In this document: one piece after another, positions 26,709 through 34,093 of the stretch
How the letters are laid out: every line of letters begins with the position of its first letter
Position numbering within the stretch: position 1 is the stretch's first letter
From: Arenibacter hampyeongensis
Lineage (GTDB): Bacteria > Bacteroidota > Bacteroidia > Flavobacteriales > Flavobacteriaceae
Direction of reading: 5' to 3'
DNA length: 45,378 nt
Assembly (NCBI RefSeq): GCF_002909255.1
Contig: NZ_PIOB01000017.1
Location: forward strand, 1-45,378
Program-made: the position numbers and the translations under genes
The notes under the pieces: model-generated
What the model saw: only the letters and a program-made list of their open reading frames with translations
What the model was told of the DNA's origin: nothing
Databases searched by the model: none

Positions 26709-28427
26709 ATGGACACGACCAAAGATTTTGAGCAATTTGAAAACCTGGAAGAGGAACAACTACCTGTTCCCAAACATAAATTACATGATTGGACCCATTT
26801 TGCAGGACTATATGCTGCCGAGCATGTAGCCGCTACCGAATTTGTTATTGGGGCAACATTTGTGGCGCTGGGTGCCAAAACAATGGACATTTTATTGGGA
26901 CTGTTGATTGGCAATATTTTAGCGGTGCTCAGCTGGACCTTTATAACGTCCCCAATTGCAGTGGATACCCGTCTTAGTCTCTATACCTATCTTAACAAGA
27001 TTGCGGGCGATTCCATGACCAAACTTTACAATTGGGCGAATGTGATCATCTTTTCCGTCATATCCGCCGCCATGATCACGGTATCGGCAACAGCGGTACG
27101 TTTTGCCTTTGATATCCCTGCACAACTTAACTGGTACCCTACCAATCTCTGGTTTATTTTGATTGTATTTGGGGTAGGTATTGTAGTGGTATCCATTGCA
27201 CTGTACGGTTTCAATGCTGTTTCCGAATTCTCAGGAATCTGTGCGCCTTGGCTATTCGTAATGTTCACTAGCGGCGCCATGGTACTTTTGCCTGCCTTAT
27301 CCCTAGATGTCTTAGCGAAAACCATACCATCAGGCTGGGATGATTTTATAGCCTTGGGCAATCAATCTATTTGGACGGGAATTGATAGTGATGGTGAGCC
27401 TGGTATTGGTTTGATAGAAGTAATTGGTTTCGCTTGGGCCGCCAATACCATTACCCACTTTGGTTTAATTGACATGGCCCTTTTACGTTTCGCAAAAAAG
27501 AAAATTTATGGGCTGGCTACAAGTACAGGGATGATGTTTGGACATTATGTCGCCTGGATCGCCGCTGGTATTATGGGAGCCGGAGCCGCAGTAATCTTAG
27601 GGAAATCTATAGTGGAACTCGACCCTGGGGATGTTGCCTATTACGCCTTGGGTTGGTCCGGGTTTGTCATTGTCATAGTGGCCGGATGGACCACGGCCAT
27701 TACCAACCTTTATAGGGCCGGGTTGGCAGCACAAGCCATCTTCTACAATCATTCCCGAAAAAAGACTACCATAGTGGTAGGGTTGATAACGATAGTGATA
27801 GCATGTTTTCCGTTTGTTTTTTCCCAAATACTTCCCTTGTTGACCTATGCCGGTCTGATTGTGGTTCCGGTAGGCGCCATTGTATTCGCCGAACATCAGA
27901 TTTTTCCAAGAATAGGATTTACCAGGTATTGGTCGGCCTACCGCGAATTAACCTTTAGCACTCCAGCCGTGGCCTCATGGGCATTGGGCCTGTTCTTTGG
28001 TTTTGGGCTGAACTCCCTTAATGTAATGTCCTTCTTCTATCTATTTATACCCACCTGGGTTTTCACAATCCTAGTTTATACTTTCCTGGCTTCACGTTAT
28101 GGTGCCAAGAAGTCATATCCTGAAGCAGAGCAACAGGAAGAAATCCGCAATGACAACATTGCAAAATTTCAGGAGCAAAAAGGAAAACTGGAAAAAGAGC
28201 ATATAAAAGATACTTCCATTTTTTCAGGAATTTTAAAAATCATTTCGATAATTGCCCTTATCATAACCTTGATATTGGCTTGTATCGTGCTTTTTGGCAG
28301 TTCTGATGAAAGCGTATATATCGTAAATCGCGCACAATTTTATCAATACGCATTCATTTGTACTATACTCTATTTTGTTACTGCTTATTGGGCATTTCAG
28401 CGTTTAAAACAAAAGCAAAAAAACTAA
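26709..28427 (+). CDS. NCS1-type (purine-cytosine permease-like) membrane transporter
   Basis: A 572-residue inner-membrane protein with about 12 hydrophobic spans, starting near residue 36 (AAEHVAATEFVIGATFVALGAK) and ending in a hydrophobic pair after a charged loop (FQEQKGKLEKEHIK, about 475-500). The first half, with DILLGLLIGNILAVLSWTF and SPIAVDTRLSLYTYLNKIAGD, resembles the NCS1 nucleobase:cation symporter family. The gene ends only 5 bases before the mannitol 2-dehydrogenase start, so the two are surely co-transcribed. That context points to a polyol or sugar cargo instead of a nucleobase, which would be unusual for NCS1; the sequence alone does not settle it. Confidence 0.75.
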   Translation: MDTTKDFEQFENLEEEQLPVPKHKLHDWTHFAGLYAAEHVAATEFVIGATFVALGAKTMDILLGLLIGNILAVLSWTFITSPIAVDTRLSLYTYLNKIAGDSMTKLYNWANVIIFSVISAAMITVSATAVRFAFDIPAQLNWYPTNLWFILIVFGVGIVVVSIALYGFNAVSEFSGICAPWLFVMFTSGAMVLLPALSLDVLAKTIPSGWDDFIALGNQSIWTGIDSDGEPGIGLIEVIGFAWAANTITHFGLIDMALLRFAKKKIYGLATSTGMMFGHYVAWIAAGIMGAGAAVILGKSIVELDPGDVAYYALGWSGFVIVIVAGWTTAITNLYRAGLAAQAIFYNHSRKKTTIVVGLITIVIACFPFVFSQILPLLTYAGLIVVPVGAIVFAEHQIFPRIGFTRYWSAYRELTFSTPAVASWALGLFFGFGLNSLNVMSFFYLFIPTWVFTILVYTFLASRYGAKKSYPEAEQQEEIRNDNIAKFQEQKGKLEKEHIKDTSIFSGILKIISIIALIITLILACIVLFGSSDESVYIVNRAQFYQYAFICTILYFVTAYWAFQRLKQKQKN

Positions 28428-28432
28428 AGGTA

Positions 28433-29917
28433 ATGGATACTACTATTCAACTCAATCAAAAGAATTTATCTCAAATTACAGACCGTATTCCAGGTCCTAC
28501 TTATACTAGAAAGGTACTTAAGTCAGGAATGGTCCATATTGGTGTTGGCGGTTTTCATAGGGCACATCAGGCTTTTTATACACATAAGTTTCAGGAAAAA
28601 TACAATGCTCCTCAATGGGGCATTTGCGGTATAGGTTTGCGCGAAGGTGATAGAAAAATACATGACGTCCTAAAAAAGCAGGACGGTCTTTATACCCTTA
28701 TCGTTAAGCATCCTGATGGAAAAATTGCACCAACGGTGATAGGTTCAATTAGCGATTTCCTACTGGGAGTTGATAACCCCATGCTAGTCATAGAGCGGAT
28801 GGCAGACCCTGCTACCAAAATTGTCTCGCTCACCATAACCGAAGGAGGTTATAATTTTAATCCTTCCACAGGTGAATTTGACTTTGATAATCCAGATATC
28901 CAACACGAATTAAAATATCCCCATAGCCCCAAAACCGTTTATGGGTATTTAACGGCAGCTTTAAAAAAGCGTCAGGAGGCCAAACTACCAGCGTTCACAA
29001 TTATGTCTTGCGATAACATTCAGCACAATGGTGATGTAGCTCGGGAAATGCTCCTCTCATTTGCCAAGCAACAAAATGCAGCCTTGGCAGAATGGATAGA
29101 ACGGGAGGTGTGCTTCCCGAATAGTATGGTAGACCGCATAACACCGGTAACTACCCAATCGGATATAGATTACTTGGCAAAAACTTACGGAATAAAGGAT
29201 GAGTGGCCAGTTACCTGTGAGCCATTTTTACAATGGGTAATTGAGGATAGTTTTTCGGATGGGCGCCCCGAACTGGAGAAGGTAGGAGTTCAATTTGTTC
29301 CAGATGTGAAGCCCTATGAAAAAATGAAACTCCGATTATTAAATGCAGGTCATTCAGTGTTGGGTTTATTGGGAGCGCTACATGGGCACAAAACCATTAA
29401 CGCCTGTATGGAAGACAATACCTTCGTTAGTTATTTAAGAACGTTTATGGACAAGGAAGCAACTCCGGTCTTGGATGAGGTAAAGGGGATTGACCTAAAT
29501 GAATACAAAGACAGTTTACAGGCACGCTTTGCCAACCCTAACATAAAGGACAGTGTTAGCCGCATTTGTTCGGAAAGCTCCGCCAAACTGCCGAAATTTT
29601 TAATAGCTACCCTTGAAGAAAATTTAGCTGCAGGAAGAAGCATTAAATACGCAACTCTTGTTATTGCGGCCTGGTGCCATTATAGTGACAAGCAAGCTGA
29701 TAAAGATGGGCAACCCCTGGAAATTATAGATGCCATGCGCAACGAACTTCACGAAGCCGCGGTTAAAACCACATCGGATCCACTAGCGTTTATCAAACAG
29801 GAATCACTTTTTGGTAATCTTGCCAAAAATAAACGCTTTACGGACTTATACTCTGTTATGGTTCAGAAAATATATAAGGATGCCAATATCAAAAAGTATA
29901 TGCAGGATATGCTTTAA
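28433..29917 (+). CDS. Mannitol 2-dehydrogenase (long-chain polyol dehydrogenase)
   Basis: ATG 28433 is chosen: upstream the frame has only a TTG inside the permease gene. The product is 494 residues, matching the 493 of Pseudomonas fluorescens mannitol 2-dehydrogenase, which it resembles along its whole length. HIGVGGFHRAHQAFYT is the NAD-binding start, SLTITEGGYNF and FTIMSCDNIQHNG are family blocks, and the catalytic triplet K-x4-N-x2-H is present as Lys299, Asn304, His307 (KLRLLNAGH). It oxidises D-mannitol to D-fructose with NAD in the cytoplasm. It is coupled to the upstream permease gene. Mannitol is a main storage polyol of brown algae, which fits a marine host. Fructuronate reductases are related but align less well. 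Confidence 0.88.
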   Translation: MDTTIQLNQKNLSQITDRIPGPTYTRKVLKSGMVHIGVGGFHRAHQAFYTHKFQEKYNAPQWGICGIGLREGDRKIHDVLKKQDGLYTLIVKHPDGKIAPTVIGSISDFLLGVDNPMLVIERMADPATKIVSLTITEGGYNFNPSTGEFDFDNPDIQHELKYPHSPKTVYGYLTAALKKRQEAKLPAFTIMSCDNIQHNGDVAREMLLSFAKQQNAALAEWIEREVCFPNSMVDRITPVTTQSDIDYLAKTYGIKDEWPVTCEPFLQWVIEDSFSDGRPELEKVGVQFVPDVKPYEKMKLRLLNAGHSVLGLLGALHGHKTINACMEDNTFVSYLRTFMDKEATPVLDEVKGIDLNEYKDSLQARFANPNIKDSVSRICSESSAKLPKFLIATLEENLAAGRSIKYATLVIAAWCHYSDKQADKDGQPLEIIDAMRNELHEAAVKTTSDPLAFIKQESLFGNLAKNKRFTDLYSVMVQKIYKDANIKKYMQDML

Positions 29918-30016
29918 AAGGAAATTTTCCCTTTTCAGGATTAAATAATGAAAATTAATAAATTGAAATACCCAAATTTGCCTCTTTGCCCAAGCGCAAG
30001 TAGGTAATTGGGGCTT

Positions 30017-30249
30017 CTACAAGTAGCCGGTAGAGGAATTTCAGTAAATGCCCTGGCTCCAGGGGCCACGAAAACTGAATTGTTTTTAAAGGGAAAAAGC
30101 AAGAAACCATAGATAGGCCAAGTGCCATGAATGCTTTTAACAGATTGGCAAAACCAATTGATATTGCCCGGGTAGTGCTGTTTTTGGCAAACCACGATTC
30201 CAAATGGATTTCAGGTCTAGTCATAGGTGCCAATGGTGATTTGGTATAA
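30017..30249 (+). pseudogene. Remnant of a short-chain dehydrogenase/reductase
   Basis: From 30017 the plus strand reads LQVAGRGISVNALAPGATKT followed by ELFLKGKSKK and a stop at 30110-30112; after a shift of frame at about 30103 it continues ETIDRPSAMNAFNRLAKPID, then IARVVLFLANHDSKWISG and LVIGANGDLV to the TAA at 30247-30249. ISVNALAPGATKT, RLAKPIDIA and the closing ISGLVIGANG are the classic C-terminal third of SDR enzymes. The catalytic Tyr-Lys region and Rossmann half are missing, apart from a possible SASR scrap near 29993. At least one frameshift and a large 5' deletion have disabled it. It follows the mannitol dehydrogenase gene and may once have belonged to that operon. The rest of 29918-30498 shows nothing else. 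Confidence 0.85.
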
Positions 30250-30498
30250 TCCAAATAGCTAATTGGATATTACACCTAAAATTTTAGTCCGTTCCAATAT
30301 ATGCACCACATAAATAGTTATTCTTAAGAATCCATTTAGTAAAAAATCACCGTCCTTGGTATTGTTTGCCTTACTTACTTCAATTCAAAAGTTTTTGTAA
30401 ATTTAACCGGCCCCGATACTCTGCTAGATTTTATTTGGATTAAATCCCAAATAGCAAATCAAAGCCTAGACCTTAGCGGTAATTGTAAAAGACAAACT

Positions 30499-31527
30499 TT
30501 GAAAAATAGGCTTCTTAAATTGGTAACTTTTATCTTGATTTTATTAATTGGGATAGCATTGGGTATATTTCTAAGTAAAAATGAATCGACTTGGTCGTTG
30601 ATTAAAAAACCCTACGAAGAAGCCTTTTTAAAGTTTGACGATACGCGAAAGATAGGATGGGGCAAAGATTTTAGAATTGTTAAAATTAAATCCTCTAAGG
30701 ATAATAGTTTTCAAAAATCCTATTTCTTTAAATCACCATCCAACAAGCCCAAACCTTTAATTGTAAGCCTACACACTTGGAGTGGTTATTATGACCAAAA
30801 TGATGATTTGGCAGAAATGTGCAAGCAAAAAAATCTGAATTATATCCATCCAGATTTTCGAGGCGCAAACCTAACAATAAATGCCTGTGCCAGTGAATTG
30901 GCATTAACGGACATTGACGATGCAATAACTTATGCGATTGAAAATTCCAACGTTGACACCTCTAAAATATACGTTGTTGGTGTTAGTGGCGGTGGCTATG
31001 CGACACTGAGTACTTTTATGAAATCGAAACATAAGATTAGAAAATTTTCAGCTTGGGCATCGATTAGTGATTTAATTGCATGGTATAAGGAAAGTATAAT
31101 AAGGGACAATAACTATGCAGCAAATATTCTTGATTGCACTGGTTCTGAATATGTTCTTAATATTGAAAGTGCGAAACAGAAATCACCTATTTATTGGAAT
31201 ACACCAACAGAAAAATTAAAAAATTCCGAACTATCTATTTATGCCGGTATATATGACGGAATACAAGGAAGTGTACCTATTACCCATTCAATCAATTTCT
31301 ATAATAAGTTATTGACCGATATGTCAGTGTCCGATACTTTACAATATGTATCACTTTCTGAAAAATTGAACTTACTTGAAAAACGAGAGGCACTGGGTGA
31401 TTTTGGCACTATTGGGAATAGAAAAATTTTTTTAAGAAAGAAATTTGAAAATATAAGTTTGACCATATTTGAAGGCAATCACGAAATGCTGACCGAATTT
31501 GCATTAAATGATTTACTTGAAGATTAA
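30499..31527 (+). CDS. Membrane-anchored alpha/beta hydrolase (prolyl-oligopeptidase-like)
   Basis: The frame has no early ATG; TTG 30499 is the only start that includes the N-terminal hydrophobic segment (LVTFILILLIGIALGIFL, residues 8-25), so I accept TTG, giving 342 residues anchored or secreted. The catalytic domain has strand PLIVSLHTWSGYYDQND, the elbow GVSGGG with Ser163, and EGNHEML near the end with the probable triad His. Asp in IYAGIYDGIQG is the likely third member. Peptidase or carbohydrate esterase activity are both possible. The gene is alone, convergent with the WYL regulator. Confidence 0.72.
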   Translation: MKNRLLKLVTFILILLIGIALGIFLSKNESTWSLIKKPYEEAFLKFDDTRKIGWGKDFRIVKIKSSKDNSFQKSYFFKSPSNKPKPLIVSLHTWSGYYDQNDDLAEMCKQKNLNYIHPDFRGANLTINACASELALTDIDDAITYAIENSNVDTSKIYVVGVSGGGYATLSTFMKSKHKIRKFSAWASISDLIAWYKESIIRDNNYAANILDCTGSEYVLNIESAKQKSPIYWNTPTEKLKNSELSIYAGIYDGIQGSVPITHSINFYNKLLTDMSVSDTLQYVSLSEKLNLLEKREALGDFGTIGNRKIFLRKKFENISLTIFEGNHEMLTEFALNDLLED

Positions 31528-31725
31528 CATTATGCAGCCAATAACCAAGTGTTGATATTAGTAAAAACGAATAGTCCATCCACAAAACAAGTAGGTCCCC
31601 TATCCTATAATTGGGAAATCTGAATACAACAACCACATAAGGGACTGATTATTATTACCTGGTAATGCGCTGTCATAGGTACCTAAAGGATCCTATTTAT
31701 ATTTTCAGTGGTGTACCACTAACGG

Positions 31726-32682
31726 CTATAGCTTGGAAATAGCCTTTTCCAAAATGTTCTTTACCCTAAGTTTTAAACTTTCCGGCTCCAATATTTCGGC
31801 ATAATCCCCGAACATTAGATACCATCTTGGAAAACCATGCTCCAAATCTGATGACATAAATGTCATCTCCACCTTGTTATCCTTTATTTTCTCCGAAATA
31901 AAGCCATATTGCTTTTTACTGCTACCAATATACCTCGCTACTCCTTTATCCACCAATATTTTAATCCTTACTTTTTCCCTATTTACTTCTTTACTTAAAT
32001 GGTCATCCAAACTGCCATGCTCCTGGCTAAAGGGATGTGCTGTTCTTTTAATGGCCAACATTCTGTCTGTTCTAAACTGCCGATAATCATTCCTATAATG
32101 GCAGAACCCCAACACATACCAAAAATTATTTTCATGAAAAAGTCCTACGGCTTCAATATATCTTTCCGTAGGATTCTCACTTTGCATTGAGTGGTACTTG
32201 AGGAATACCTGCTTTTTTTCAGCAATACTTTCAAAGAGAATCTCAAGGGCATCGGGTATATTTTCATTGAACAATTGTTGTGAAGGATCTACCGTTATCT
32301 GTGATTCCAAGGCCGAAATCCAATCCTTTTCACTACCTCTCAAAACCGACTTAACCTTAAACATGGCCGACTGATGATAGTTGCCAAGCGATTTGTCCAC
32401 AAACTTTTGCATTAATTTTTCGGCAGCAACAAAGCTTCCCGCTTCCTCTCTAGTAAACATAACCGGTGGTAAACGATAACCTTCCATAATGGAATAGCCA
32501 ACTCCGGCCTCACTTACTATGGGCACACCAGAGGCTTCCAGGGTTCTTATATCCCTATAAATGGTACGGAGGCTTACCTGGAAACGATCCGCCAACTCCT
32601 GTGCCTTTACTATACGTTTCGACTGCAGCTGTACCAAAATGGCCACAATACGATCAAATCTGTTAACGGTATCCATACCCAT
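31726..32682 (-). CDS. WYL-domain transcriptional regulator (YafY type)
   Basis: ATG 32682 (MGMDTVNRFDR) is chosen over the upstream ATG at 32757 because a perfect -7 box lies between them and because family members start at this point. The product is 318 residues. Residues 8-60 are the DeoR-like winged helix (KAQELADRFQVSLRTIYRDIRTLEASGVPI); a WYL domain follows at about 140-235 (KYHSMQSENPTERYIEAVGL, FWYVLGFCHYRNDYRQFRTDRM) with its conserved Arg-rich ligand pocket, then a C-terminal WCX-like extension. It is divergent from the DinB-family gene, the usual arrangement in which such a regulator controls its neighbour. Confidence 0.88.
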   Translation of the reverse strand: MGMDTVNRFDRIVAILVQLQSKRIVKAQELADRFQVSLRTIYRDIRTLEASGVPIVSEAGVGYSIMEGYRLPPVMFTREEAGSFVAAEKLMQKFVDKSLGNYHQSAMFKVKSVLRGSEKDWISALESQITVDPSQQLFNENIPDALEILFESIAEKKQVFLKYHSMQSENPTERYIEAVGLFHENNFWYVLGFCHYRNDYRQFRTDRMLAIKRTAHPFSQEHGSLDDHLSKEVNREKVRIKILVDKGVARYIGSSKKQYGFISEKIKDNKVEMTFMSSDLEHGFPRWYLMFGDYAEILEPESLKLRVKNILEKAISKL

Positions 32683-32701
32683 AATTGCATAACATATCTC
32701 C

Positions 32702-32709
32702 CAAAGATA
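32702..32709 (-). promoter_or_regulatory. -7 promoter box of the WYL regulator gene
   Basis: On the minus strand 32709-32702 reads TATCTTTG, an exact TAnnTTTG match, 20 bases before ATG 32682. A possible -33 TTG lies at 32735-32733, giving a spacer slightly longer than normal. The box supports the shorter start of the regulator. Confidence 0.55.
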
Positions 32710-32953
32710 GGACTTCAAATAAAAGTATAATCCAAAATTTACCTTCGATTTATACATAACGGTTCATCATTTGCAACAAAAGACATTCAAAAACCAATGC
32801 TCCTAAAGTCAGTACACAAATTAAAGACCAACAAGTGACAACCCATTGTCAACAGTACCAAAAACAATTATTAATCACTTCATTTTAAGTCATTTGGAAT
32901 TTATTTACAATTCATTTTTTTGCTACTGACATAGGGCTGTCACTGCCCAGGAT

Positions 32954-32961
32954 TAATTTTG
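32954..32961 (+). promoter_or_regulatory. -7 promoter box of the DinB-family gene
   Basis: TAATTTTG matches TAnnTTTG and lies 35 bases before ATG 32997. Together with the minus-strand box at 32702-32709 it defines a divergent control region of about 250 bases where the WYL regulator may bind. No clear operator palindrome was seen in 32710-32953. Confidence 0.45.
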
Positions 32962-32996
32962 ATTCAGAAATATTAATCACTTAAAAATGTACAATT

Positions 32997-33488
32997 ATGG
33001 AAACTACACTAAACAAGTCAACCCAAGTAATTTCAACAGAAGAATTATTGAAGCATTGGCAAGGTCATAGAGCCTTGACACGACGAGCAATTGATGCTTT
33101 CCCTGAAAAAGCCTTCTTTAACCATACCATTGGCGGTATGCGTCCGTTTTCTGAAATGGTTATGGAACTTCTGGGAATTGCTGCCCCCGGTCTAAAGGAA
33201 ATTGCCACAGGAATAACTGCTCCGCTCAATGAAAATATAGAACACGGAAACCAAAAAGCTAAAATACTTGAACTTTGGGATAGTGCCACAGACGAAATCA
33301 ACACGTATTGGTCACAAATTAAGGAAGAACAATTTCAGCAAACCATAAAGCTATTTGGACAATATGAAGGCACTGTTTGGTCTTCCGTTTTCTACTTTAT
33401 AGATAATGAAATTCACCATCGCGGACAGGGATATGTCTATTTACGCTCCTTGGGCATAGAACCACCTGCATTTTATGACCGTCATTAA
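32997..33488 (+). CDS. DinB-family protein
   Basis: A 163-residue four-helix-bundle protein of the DinB/DUF664 superfamily. LLKHWQGHRALTRRAIDAFPEKAFF is the first helix with the first metal histidine, the second helix is FSEMVMELLGIAAPGL, and DNEIHHRGQGYVYLRSLGIEPP is the typical C-terminal block with paired His ligands. Members bind a metal and include thiol-dependent S-transferases; several are induced by stress. It is divergent from a WYL regulator and 20 bases upstream of a 72-residue gene, so it is probably the controlled gene of this pair. Confidence 0.85.
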   Translation: METTLNKSTQVISTEELLKHWQGHRALTRRAIDAFPEKAFFNHTIGGMRPFSEMVMELLGIAAPGLKEIATGITAPLNENIEHGNQKAKILELWDSATDEINTYWSQIKEEQFQQTIKLFGQYEGTVWSSVFYFIDNEIHHRGQGYVYLRSLGIEPPAFYDRH

Positions 33489-33508
33489 AATTAAATTTGG
33501 GTAAGATT

Positions 33509-33727
33509 ATGAAAACCATATTGGTATTTAAAACATCCGTAGCAAAAAAACGGGAGGTAAAAACCCTAAAACCCGTTTTAAATAGATTAATTACCAAAAA
33601 TGACTATTGGAATTTTGACCTGGAGGATTGCGATAATATCCTTCGGGTCGAAACTCAACTGGTTCAGGTAGACTCGGTAATTCGAGCACTAAAAAACCAC
33701 GGCTTTTATTGCGAGGAATTGGTATAA
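33509..33727 (+). CDS. Small ferredoxin-fold-like conserved hypothetical protein
   Basis: ATG 33509 is used; the frame also has a TTG four codons earlier that adds nothing. The 72-residue product begins with strand KTILVFKTSV, then helix KREVKTLKPVLNRLI, strands WNFDLEDCDNILRVET and helix VDSVIRALKNHGFYCEELV: a beta-alpha-beta-beta-alpha-beta order like heavy-metal-associated domains but without the CxxC metal motif. Such proteins are common in flavobacteria and of unknown role. It is co-transcribed with the DinB-family gene. Confidence 0.7.
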   Translation: MKTILVFKTSVAKKREVKTLKPVLNRLITKNDYWNFDLEDCDNILRVETQLVQVDSVIRALKNHGFYCEELV

Positions 33728-33735
33728 AAAAACCT

Positions 33736-33766
33736 CTATTGATTCTGGCTAAGCCAGAGTCAATAG
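33736..33766 (+). terminator. Long hairpin after the DinB operon
   Basis: CTATTGATTCTGGC (33736-33749) and GCCAGAGTCAATAG (33753-33766) form a 14-bp stem (one G-T pair) with loop TAA, 9 bases after the stop codon. The 3' tail TATTGTTG is only moderately T-rich, but position and stability favour a terminator. The rest of 33767-34093 shows nothing recognisable. Confidence 0.7.
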
Positions 33767-34093
33767 TATTGTTGCCCTATTTTACCATATTCTGTAGCTG
33801 GGTGCAGACTAGTGGATTAAATTAATGCCATTCAGAATGCCTTTTCCTGTTTAAATGAAATATGATTTCATCAATTAATGAAGCTTATATTTTCAGGTTG
33901 GTAAAAGATCATGAACTGTAGTATCAATTAGATAATATTAGGCACTTTAGTTGCTCACTGTTCAAAATAAGGTTTATTTTTGCGTCCAACCAGGCAAAAA
34001 AAGATCGATCTCTATACTGTATAGAACTGTAAGGAACCAAATTCTTTTGTATGCTATGGTTTTAACAATCGCAATACATTTAATAAAATCTGA

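Noticed and set aside
29917..29936. AAAAGG/CCTTTT imperfect inverted repeat after mannitol dehydrogenase
   Set aside because: The stem is A/T-rich and bulged; it may be chance.
29941..30254. Two overlapping minus-strand ORFs of 84 and 99 codons
   Set aside because: They lie antisense to the SDR remnant, whose plus-strand motifs are unmistakable; the minus-strand products have no features.
31707..31720. AGTGG/CCACT hairpin between the hydrolase and regulator genes
   Set aside because: A 5-bp stem without a T-run is too weak to call as a terminator.
32683..32757. Longer N-terminus of the WYL regulator
   Set aside because: A perfect -7 box lies inside it, and family members begin at the shorter start.
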